Shown here in pieces: positions 54,682 through 64,000 of a DNA stretch of 64,000 nt. The DNA is from Haemonchus contortus (lineage: Eukaryota; Nematoda; Chromadorea; Rhabditida; Trichostrongylidae). The notes under the pieces are model-generated. The model saw only the letters and a list, made by a program, of their open reading frames with translations. It ran no database searches and was not told the DNA's origin. Both the position numbers and the translations under genes were made by a program. The DNA lies in assembly GCA_000469685.2 (NCBI GenBank), contig LS997562.1, positions 22,636,652 through 22,700,651 on the forward strand. The letters run 5' to 3'. The number at the start of each line of letters is the position of its first letter. The stretch's first letter is position 1.

Positions 54682-57600
54682 TCAGCTCTCCACGGTGCCA
54701 AGGATACAATCATTTTTGTTGTTTTGTTCCACAGCAACATGAGAATACTTAAATCGGTGAGCTGCAACAAAATACCTACTCATTAGGGACCACAAGGGAA
54801 CAATAATTTTAACTATCATATTTTTCGCAACATTAATCGGAAGTTTTCATAGGAAATACGCTAACCGTTGCAATCCCAGCCTTTCTGCTTACACGTCCAA
54901 CGGCAGCACTTTTTACAGAACACATACGCACAGCCTTGTCCTGCTGGCTGAGTGCAGCGCGTACAGGGAGGAAACTTCATCTGTACATTTACCATTCATA
55001 GATAGAAACAACAGAGAAGGTAAGAGAGGACAAGAACAAGTGTTACTTACTCGTTTGGATATTATCGTCCTTTGACCGTTCAATTTCCTACGCTCCCTCT
55101 TGCGTGCTTGCCTACAAGAAGGAATTGAAAACTTCTCATAAAACAGAGTGCAGGGTAACTCACTTCAAGGACAATCCCATTTCATCGGCAATCTTTTGAA
55201 GATGCTCTTTTCTCTTCTCTTTGTATGTCTTTTCCCCTTCACCAACAATGGTCTCTCGAGCTACCTTAACCACTTGAGAATTAAGAGTGAGACAAAATGA
55301 CAATGTAGTATCTAGCACACCTCTGAAAGGCGGAAATACGGTTTACAGATCCAGTGCGGTGTTCGAGAAACTTCGATAGGATCCATTTTTTCAGCGCCAC
55401 TTCTGAAAGCAACTTTGTTTTTTCAACCACCACCGGAGATAGCATATAGAAATAAAATCGCTAACCGGATTCTTTCGAACAGCTCTTTCGCCAACGCTAC
55501 TCGCTGAAGAGAGACTTCATTATCAGCGACAGCTCGCGTTCGTAAGCGAATCTCCTCAACAATCGACTCATAATCCTCCAAACGATGTTCTGTGGACACC
55601 CGCATCCGCAAATCAGCAAATTCCAATAGACTATAAAAGGTAATAGATGTCAATGCTTAACGTTTTCATTTATGTATATGCGTCGAAATTGCAACCAAAC
55701 CTGTGATGACAGATCCTGAAGATATGAGCGCGGATAGCACTTGTCCCAGCTTGATATCTGCGGGCAAATTCGAGATATTCTTTCGCAACAACCCAGCTTT
55801 CCTCGTTCTTATTCTAGAAATTCATTCACAATATTGATGAAAAAATTCAACCTTGTAAGTTGCCAATGTAAAACCGATTACATTTTGGAAAAAAAAAAGT
55901 TACTTAAGTCGCCCAGCATACTCAAGTGACTTATTCAGCTCTGCTTTGGATTTTGTTCTACCATAGTAACGAACATTACTAATAAGAAACACTGTGCGTG
56001 CCTGTCACGAACTCGGTATTACCTGAGGAAGTACCCTGCGAGGTTGGGTCAAGCTCTAGAAGGAGAGTATAAGATCCAAGTTGACCAACACACATTAGAG
56101 CTAAGTGGAAGTGCCGTTTACCGAAGATGTGCACCGATGTTCAAGGTGCACAAGGTGAGATTTTTTAATTCGTTCAAGATCATAAGATAATATACTTACC
56201 GCAAAGAGCAGAGGATTATATAGCAAACCCTCAGCCGACATCACTGCAGCTGCTTTTGTCGCGGCAAGGCATCTCTCAACATCACCAGGCATCTAAAAAT
56301 CGTTCTTTTGATAAGCAAAGCATTCTATGACCAGTATACTATAAGACATGCTGTATATCTACCACTTTGAAAAAAGAACAATACCTGAATATTCCCATTG
56401 GCTACCACAGGAACATCCACAGCCTCGACCACCTCCCTTATACGAGACCAATCAGCTAAACCTGTATCGGCCCCTTTCATTTCACGTGTACGGCCATGGA
56501 CAGTCAACCTTAAAAAGAACAACTTAGCCCACACCGACGCTTGATCATTCTCTACTTACATAGTAGCACCGGCATCTACTAATCTTCGAGCGTATTGGAT
56601 CGTTTCCTGAGGACAGTCCCGAATGCGGATTTTGCAGGAAACGGGCACTGCGCAGAAATCTCTCACAGCGGCAACCATAGAACAGATTAAATCCACTTCA
56701 TCCTTAAAAAAGCACGTTATGTCAAACATGCAATTTCTAGAAATTCCTTCAAAAAATCGGCTTAGATTCACTTTCAAACTGAAAAAAAATACACAAGAGT
56801 CTTTCAAGTCCAGTCTAACTTCTACTAATTAATAAGAAAAAGGTCAAGAGTATTAAAATAAAAGCTTTCTCGAAGCTTCCTGAGCACGTACCTGCAAGTA
56901 CGCACCGTATCTCCCTTTTTTAGCTACCATTTGTGGACATCCCAAATTGAGGTCTACTCCATCACAAACACCTTCGACCAAGCGGCAAGCGGCAAGGAAT
57001 GTCTCGGGTTTGTTAGCACAGAACTAAAACACATTTGTCATGATAATATTTTCTCATCAAAAAAAATTTGACTCCAACGTTCCTTACACATTAAGGAAAG
57101 ATGAAGGACGAAGTATTGCGAATCACTGACCTGTACAATGAGAGGACGATCAGCTTCACACAAAGCCAACGAATTCCGTCGATAAGTGGGGTCATTGACG
57201 AATAAATGAGCATGGATCATTGGCGTAACTGTGATGTGTGCACCATGTTTCCGCATGAACATACGGAACGCTAACTCACTTAAGTGAAATTATATGATAC
57301 AGTAATTTTCAAAAACAAATACATAACAAAATACCAAAAACCTCTGATCAACCATCGGTGCAACAACCTTCACGTTTTCCTTGCCAGCTAAATAATTCCG
57401 CCAAAAAGCGCGCTTTGCTGCGATCTGAAACTAGCAGTGCATCATCAACAGGGAACCATTTTCACAGGTGAACCCGTGAAATGCCTACAAAATTCAGGTG
57501 TGCAGTTATATTTGCCTTACTTTGAGAAGAGAAGATATCAATTACTTTGGAGCCTCATCATCTCCGAGCCGGCTTTCATAGACCGAAAATGCAGTCAAAG

Positions 57601-57928
57601 AGCAGTGGAAGACCTAATCTTGGGGAAGATCTTCATAGCAGCTGACTTTAGTGGGGCCAGTTAAATGATTCAATGTTTCACCGCAGCTTGCACAGCGCCA
57701 TGAAGAATCTAACAGCGTAGAAAAAGAATCATAAATAGCATGCAGCCCGAAAATAGTAGAGCTAAAAGTATGTACCTGTTCAGGAGTATTCCTAATCGCA
57801 GGACCAAGTGTTAATGTTTTTGGAATGCGGAAAACATCTGCTGTTTCTCGTCCCTCTGCTCCGCCGATATCAACATGGACTTCCTCCTGCTGTGTGTTTT
57901 CCAAATCCTCGTTAATCTTTGGAACCAT
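54682..57928 (-). CDS. tRNA-dihydrouridine synthase, DUS1L type (16/17)
   Basis: Fourteen exons (57776-57928, 57342-57424, 57131-57278, 56892-57023, 56560-56702, 56385-56508, 56200-56292, 55701-55813, 55466-55630, 55321-55402, 55164-55264, 55051-55111, 54866-54980, 54682-54761) join into 530 codons in phase. The enzyme reduces uridines in the tRNA D loop with FMN and NAD(P)H. The TIM-barrel motifs are present in order: [54 protein letters not shown] (with the conserved catalytic-loop Cys), [28 protein letters not shown] and [13 protein letters not shown]. The helical domain ([31 protein letters not shown]) and HWICKPYFR follow. The C-terminus is basic with a Cys cluster ([21 protein letters not shown], then CCRW and DC), as in human DUS1L (473 residues). 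A 45-residue acidic N-terminal extension is extra. Confidence 0.93.
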
Positions 57929-58370
57929 CCCTGGCTAACATAGACATATACCAAATCAATCGATCATTAGTGGGGATAAGAGATAAAGGTATTCCCTGGA
58001 TGTTTGCGAAACAAATTATTTTCAATATTGTAATATAATTACAGATAACTTCATTAGTTCAATATGTAGTAGATGAACTAGAAGCTACATTTTAAGAAAA
58101 TGCAATTGTTCTACGACCAGAGAATTAACTCCTCTCAAATGTGGCAAAAAATGGAGAAAACAAAACCAATTTCAATCGATAACAAATTATTTGACCATGA
58201 GAGCTTGGGAGTAGGCCTTCGGACAAGAACAACAGTTATGCCGAATAACAATAGAAAACACAGTTCCGGAGAAAACAAAAACAATAAGTTATGGTAAATG
58301 TTATACTAAATGGAATACAAGCATATAGAAGGAATAAGGACCCGATCAAAAAAATTCTATCCTATTTCGG

Positions 58371-61103
58371 TCAGTAATCATCACGGCCCCAGTTGCCTCG
58401 CCCACGCCCTCTATGGAAACCGCCTCCTTGAAATCCACCTCCACCATGTGGACCTCCTCCTCTTCCTCGATTATGAAGATTCCCTCGCGGCCCACCGAAA
58501 CCACGTCCACCTCGATAGTCGCTGCTAAATAGATTTGTAAAATTGTAAAAGTAAGCAGGATATAAACAAAAGCCAATCCCTATATGAAAGGGATAGGTGC
58601 ATTTTTACAGAAAATAAGCAAAGGGGCTTGATTGCAAGAATGAGCCTAGATATGACGGAACCAGCTTTCCCCATCAGCTGACCAGGTAGCAAACAAGATA
58701 TTTTACTTCTATTATGCGAGCTTGACCATGAATCAACGAATTCCATGGCTTTAGTACCTCAAAGACTATTATCGAAGATAATACTTTTGGAATGACGCTA
58801 AACGTCAGTGTGTTTACAGCGTTCACACACAGCAAGTATTTTCTTGAAGTATAACGCGGTACCTGCAGTTGCAACAGGTACAACTGTTCGTTACAAGCTT
58901 TGTTGCCTACTACAAAAACGATCCTATGGGGGATTGCTTCTTTCTTTGTCGATATTCTAAAGAACGGGGTGAGCTCCCATAGCCAGCAGTATTTCTGTTC
59001 TACTGCAATTCAAACTTGAGCCATGGAGTGAACTGCAGATGGAGAGGCCCCTTTGAGACGTCTACATTAGCTCCATGAAAAAGCACAACCTGATCAAAAA
59101 TCAACGATGCAATACTACGATTAGGATGTCCCGTCAATGCAGAACCCATTGAAATGATTCATTCTGTGGTGAACAAACCTGAGAGCACGATTCCTGATCA
59201 AAACAAGAAACTCACGATTTCCTCCACTGGTCGCCTCTACCTCCACCATGACCGTAGAAACCACCACCAACACCACCACGAGGCCTTCCTCTACCGGGTG
59301 GCGGGTAGTTTCCGCTATTATGAAATTGCTGTGTTGGTGGTGGCTTTTGATAGAAACCATCACGTCCGCCATCACCGTAGTAATTATTGTCACCATTAAG
59401 GTGTTCTAGAGTTAGAACTTAAAATAATAAACATATTTAGAAAAAGCGTCAACACTTACCTGGGTCACCGCCGGAGACGGAAGCTTGGTAATCCATGTGG
59501 GATGGTCCTTCTTCTGCATACATCGGCTGCTGAGATCTTGGGGGAGGCATGTGATAGTTTGGAGCCGGGCCAGGAAGAGACTGGGAAATAATTGGCTGTG
59601 AAGGTTGCAATGGTTGCACTGGTTGCACGGGTTGGTGCAACGGTTGGACAGGTTGAACGGGCTGATGCAATGGTTGGACAGGTTGAACGGGCTGATGCAA
59701 TGGTTGAATTCGCTCATCCACATCTCCGAATCTTTGTTGAGCACTGGGAGGAGGGTAGTTCATCTGAAATAAGGAATAATCACGAGGTTGTCAGATGCAT
59801 GTGGAGCATATTCCTCACTGATGGAATGCTCTGAGGCTGACGCTGGTTCGCAGCGGCAGCGGCAGCAGCAGCCGCTGCTGTAGCCTGTTGTATAGTTTGG
59901 AGGCTTGGTATGGATTTCAGTAACGCCTGAAAATAGTGCATTCACGTTCCAGCGATGGGGTCACAAATCATGACCAACCTGAATATTTGGAGGTGGCTGA
60001 GTGATGATTGGAGGAGGCACTGAGAGATTTTGCCCTGCAAAGTTAGACGGTTGACCAGTTGCTGGAGGTGCCACTGCCGTATTTGTTTGGGGAACAAAAG
60101 CAGGCTGAGACTGATTTTGAGATACTCCGTAGGTAGATTGGGCTTGGAACGATTGCGGCATCGCGCTCGAATTGTTGAGATATGGAGACACTGCAAGAGA
60201 CTGCACTTACCAAATAAAAACCAATCAGTAATAGTTATAATACAATTATTAACATAATTATAGATATAAGATCACAAAACCAACCTGTGCTGCCATTTGA
60301 GTTTGGCTGAGATATCGGCAATATTGGTTGTTGAGGAGCATTTGACCCTAGAAAGGTGGATGGCCGCCCATCAAGCATTGCAGGAGGAGCGGGTGGAGGA
60401 GGAAGGGTGCTCGAGAGAGGAGACGTGCCACCTACATCAATGGGAGCGGAATCATCATCCAAATCCATATCTGTCGCTTCCATATTGTCTCTGGTACCGG
60501 GCACACGAAAAGCTGCAAGAAAAGAGGCGGTGATGGGCAATATCAGAGCCAAATTGGAATTATATATAGCACGACAGACATTGTAACGCATTTTCTACTC
60601 CAGTAGCATAAATGTCGTCATTAGCTGTGGGCGATGGAGCATCTCGAGGAGGAGTGGCTGCAGGATATATCCCTGACTTTTCCATTTCCTTAAGAGAATG
60701 CTTTTGCAGGAAATCTCCAACTTGCAAAAATGTACATTATTCCAATAAATGAAAGAGTAAGACCGGAATAACAAAGTGAGAGTATGATGAATCTTACCAG
60801 TAAATCAGCATGGACTTCACGGATTCCTTGAAAATACTTCTGATAAGCCTGGAAACGAATAGTTTTAGAAATCCCTTGAGCTGCTTTTACGCTTAGCACA
60901 AACACAATATAAAGATAATGAACATTGAAGTGATTAAATATTAAGTGGAATACATATATGATACTTACATCTTCAACAACCGTGACATCTTTGAGTTGAT
61001 GTGAAAAGTTCCGTTTTGCCAGCTCTAAGGTCTCGATAAGTTGCAGCATTTTTCTCTTCTGCTCTTCCATAGAGTGTCTGAAGGATGTTATCTGGCTGAG
61101 CAC
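58371..61103 (-). CDS. RPRD2-like protein, 3' part (coiled coil, Q/P-rich repeats, RGG tail); 5' end outside the recognised region
   Basis: Recognised exons: 60969-61103, 60798-60848, about 60590-60719, about 60290-60515, about 59961-60206, then about 59760-59945, 59449-59763, 59210-59400, and 58371-58515 with stop TGA; several boundaries are approximate, and two internal junctions do not close in phase by eye. The first exon starts directly at a TTTTCAG acceptor (VLSQITSFRHSMEEQKRKM), so upstream exons, including any CID domain that binds the RNA polymerase II CTD, are missing from this model. The segment LELAKRNFSHQLKDVTVVED followed by AYQKYFQGI resembles the coiled-coil region of human RPRD2, and RDAPSPTAND resembles the motif behind it. 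The rest is low-complexity: DMDLDDDSAP, many PPP and Q stretches, a 10-residue repeat QPLHQPVQPV encoded by a perfect 30-bp duplication near 59645-59705, and a C-terminal GRGRPRGG/RGGRGF tail ending WGRDDY. RPRD2 acts in transcription by RNA polymerase II. Confidence 0.6.
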
Positions 61104-61359
61104 CTGAAAACAAAAGCTATCCCCTTGAATCCAGTTCAGAGTGGGTTTTCACATTAGCATTCAGAGTGGATTTTCACATTAGAAAAAAAAGACGGAGACA
61201 AGATCCAGGAAACGGCGTTTGCGCCTCTTCTCTCCCCATCTATCGGGAGGAAAACTCTTTTCTCCACCTCCAAACAAACTGTTTCGGGCTGCTCACAAGC
61301 GTCAAAGTTCTAACATTTATCTATGCTCCGAGTATCTATCTATCTCTCAAAGGCGAGTA
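61104..61359. other. Intron or 5' flank of the RPRD2-like gene
   Basis: AT-rich, with a short duplicated phrase (CATTCAGAGTGGRTTTTCACA at 61133-61179). It joins the satellite-like repeat to the right. No exon was recognised. Confidence 0.4.
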
Positions 61360-64000
61360 TCCTTACTATATATAAACCACAAGTTTGGTGTGTCTGTTTG
61401 TCTGTTTGTTTGTTTGTCCGTCACAAATTCGGTATCATCTGAAGAAGCGCCTGGAGGGATCGGGACAAGTTCGGGATAGGTGGAGCCTGACACAGGATTA
61501 ACAGAGCACATATGAGCTCTGCGGAGCCACGCCCACGGGGGCGGGGCAAGTGCCGGAATGGGCGGTGCCATGAATCAAACATCTTATTTTGCAGTCTCGA
61601 GAAAGTCTAGACGCTGGAAAAAAAGGGCAAAGGTGAGGATTGGGTCAACAAACAAGACGGAGGAGATCCACGTGTTGTGGGCGGAGCTTTCTCAAAATGG
61701 GCGGTACTTCTCAGATGTATTCATAACTCGATTCAATTAAGGCGCAGAGACCCCGAAAAAAGGTAAAAAGAGTGAGCAGGGCATTATGTGTGCTGGGCGT
61801 GCGTAAGCTTAGCGAAAGCCCCGCCCACGATGGGCGGGGCGTGCGTTGAGACCAAAGCCGCTCATCAGAAATGAATGCAACTTTGCTTGGAAGCGTTCTA
61901 GAATGCAGTAAAAAGGTGGTTGGAGGTAATGGAACAAATGTGGCCAGTTCCTCGAAGTGGGCGGGGTTGCCACTAAAGTGGGCGGAGCTTAGATCAAAAA
62001 TTTATAAGTCTGTTCAGAAACGTTCTTGGATGCGGCAAAAAGTTGTTAAGATGTAAAAGAACAAATGTGGTCAAATCCTAGAAGTGGGTGGAGTTTATAC
62101 TAAAGTGGGCGGGGCTTAGATCGAAAATTAATAACTCTATTTAGAAACGTTTCGGGATACGGGAAAAAATGGTAAGATGTAGCAGAACAAATGTGGTCAG
62201 ATTCCACAAGTAGGCGGTATTGGCACTGAAGTGGGCTTACATCAAAATAATTAAGTCTCTTCAGATGCCTTTTAGAACACGGAAAAAAGGTGTCTGGAGG
62301 TAATAAAAGTAATGTGGTTCGAAGTCTGAAGTTAATGGGGTTTGCAAAGAGGGGGCGGGGCCAAAATCAAATATTTATAAGTCTGTCCAGAAACGTTCTA
62401 GATGTGGCAAAAAGGTGTTAAGGTATAAAAAAACAAATCCGGTCAAATCCCAGAAGCGGGCGGAGTTGGCACTAGAGTGGGCGGGGCCTATTTCAAACGT
62501 TTATAACTCTATTCAGAGACGTTCTGGGATGCGGCAAAAAAGTGTAAGGTGTAAAAGAACGAATGTTGTCAAATCCCAGGAGTGGGCAGAGTTTGTACTC
62601 AAGTGGGGCGGGGCTTAGATCAAAGGTTTATAGCTCTATTAAGAAACGTTTTGGGATGCGGGAAAAAAGTGGTAAGATGTAGCAGAACAAATGTGGTCAG
62701 ATTTCACAAGTAGGCGGGATTGGCACTGAAGTGGGCTTACATCAAAATTATTAAGTCTCTTCAGATGCATTTTAAAACACGGGAAAAGTGCCTCGAGTTA
62801 ATAAAAGTAGTGTGATTAGAAGTCTAAAGTTGATGGGTTTCAAAGAGGGGGAGGGCGGGGCTGAGATCAAAAGCTTATACATCTGTCCTTCACACTAACC
62901 CTGACCCCATAGGTGTACAATATGGGATACCACTAAACTCTTTCAAAAATTAGGCTAAAAATTTTCTGAAAGTTAGTATCCATGGTTCCACACACAGTAG
63001 TCCCTTCTACACAAGAGCAAATGCACTACATTAACTTCAGACCTCATGAAATAAATTCTACAGTAACCCCGGCCACAGAGGTGCATACCCTGTGAGACGT
63101 GTAAATCCCTACAACTACCCAACGGTACTACCCTCTCAAAGTTAGTGTTCATGGCCACACACAGCCCAAACTACGCAGAGTTTCTTCGACTACCTGGACT
63201 GCAGAGGTATTTGATTTAGATACATCGGAGTACTCTTCATGGCCACACTCAGCCCCATTTCACATCCCAAAAAATGATGGCCGCTACGGGAATGTCAGGG
63301 AAGAGGCCCAGATGATCAAGGTCTATAATGAAAATCAGAAGCTCATGTGGCTCAGTCCCTTATGGCTAGAGCCCCTACCGCACGCAATAGCGTGCGTAGC
63401 CGCCTGGTATCCTTACTATATATAAACCACATCCTTGGTGTGTCTGTTTGTCTGTTTGTCTGTTTGTTTGTTTGTCCGTCACGAAATTCGGTATCATCAT
63501 AAGAAGCGCGTGGAGAGATCGGGACAAGTTCGAGATAGGTGGAGCCTGAGACAAGATTAACAGAGCACATATGAGCTCTGCGGAGCCACGCCCACGGGGG
63601 GCGGGGCAAGCGCCGGAATGGGCGGTGCCTTGAAAGAAACATCTTATTTTAGCTTCGAAAAACTCCAGACACCGGGAAAAAGTGTTCAAAGTTTAGGATC
63701 GGGTCAACAAATCAGATGGAGGAGATCCACGTGCTGTGGGCGGAGCTTTCTCAAAATGGGCGGTACTTTTCAGATGTATTCATAACTCGGTTCAATTGAG
63801 GCGCAGAGGCCAGCAAAAAAAAATAAAAAGAGTGAGCGGGGACTCATGCGTGCTGGGCATGGGGTAAGTTTAGCGGAAGCTCCGCCCACGGTGGGCGGGG
63901 CGTGCGTTAAGGTGAAAGCAACTTTTCCAAAAATGAGTGTAACTTTGTTCGGAAACGTTCTAGAATGCGGGAAAAAAGTGGTTGGTGGTCATGGAACAAA
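61360..64000. repeat. Higher-order satellite-like repeat, about 2.05 kb per unit, second unit cut by the window end
   Basis: The segment 61361-61935 recurs at 63411-63998 (about 90 percent identical by eye, offset about 2050). Each unit starts with CCTTACTATATATAAACCAC, a (TGTCTGTT)n head and CCACGCCCACGGGGG. Between 61870 and 62890 there are subunits of about 126 bp, each with AAGTGGGCGGGGCTTAGATC or a variant and GAAACGTTCTGGGATGCGG. Subunits at 62229 and 62730 are nearly identical and 501 bp apart, suggesting a four-subunit higher-order repeat. ORFs here are artefacts. Confidence 0.85.
61376..61432 (+). repeat. (TGTCTGTT)n repeat head
   Basis: TTTGGTGTGTCTGTTTGTCTG followed by TTTGTTTGTCCGTCAC. 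The same head occurs at 63426-63482, in diverged form at 20670 and 22138, and inverted at 13508-13590. Confidence 0.7.

Noticed and set aside
55910..56080. Extra small exons between the DUS1L barrel and helical domain
   Set aside because: Two short open stretches have splice-like ends, but exon 56200-56292 joins exon 55701-55813 directly in phase, matching the human protein without insertion.
57614..57775. Readthrough of DUS1L exon 1 into a CASCG-containing tail
   Set aside because: A GTACAT donor at 57775 and the next exon in phase give the conserved DUS1L N-terminus; the tail is intron.
59592..59834. Plus-strand ORF with MVGQVERADA repeats
   Set aside because: It is the antisense shadow of the Q/P repeat in the RPRD2-like gene.
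61870..62890. CRISPR-like regular repeat
   Set aside because: The 126-bp units are contiguous, without unique spacers, in a eukaryotic genome; a satellite array.

Overview
This is nuclear DNA of a clade V (strongylid-type) parasitic nematode. The evidence is many short phase-matched exons with TTTCAG-type acceptors, some non-consensus GTCTGT/GTTTGT donors, introns full of Tc1/mariner remnants, foldback elements and tRNA-derived SINE-like copies, and conserved housekeeping genes with nematode-like insertions. The species is not determined. Exon models below were made by eye from splice signals, reading phase and protein similarity.

Left part (1-34.5 kb, all genes on the minus strand): a locus of secreted multi-CCP (sushi) proteins. 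A compact gene with a signal peptide and three CCP modules (32512-34447) has six exons that join into a 279-residue frame. Further downstream lie six modules (8902-17120), preceded by a cysteine-containing N-terminal region I cannot name, and then about nine more modules (1975-8429) joined by Gly/Thr-rich linkers. The last two blocks may be one gene. The most 3' modules carry several +1 frameshifts. The large introns and the 15 kb gap between the CCP blocks hold a mariner relic, foldback palindromes, SINE-like copies and a degraded Tc1/maT-type transposase.

Right part (38-61 kb): conserved genes. rpn-8 (26S proteasome lid subunit, minus) is divergent from an FKBP8-type tail-anchored immunophilin (plus), which carries a decayed Tc1 element in intron 6. 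Then come three co-oriented minus-strand genes: a 20S proteasome beta-7 (PSMB4 type) subunit, a DUS1L-type tRNA-dihydrouridine synthase, and the 3' part of an RPRD2-like protein with a Gln/Pro-rich repeat and an RGG tail. The last three could be a polycistronic unit. Two proteasome subunits flank an FKBP8 homologue, a family known in mammals to tether proteasomes to organelle membranes.

Far right (61.1-64 kb): a higher-order satellite-like repeat, about 2.05 kb per unit, containing subunits of about 126 bp with GGGCGGGGC boxes and a (TGTCTGTT)n head that also occurs elsewhere in the window.
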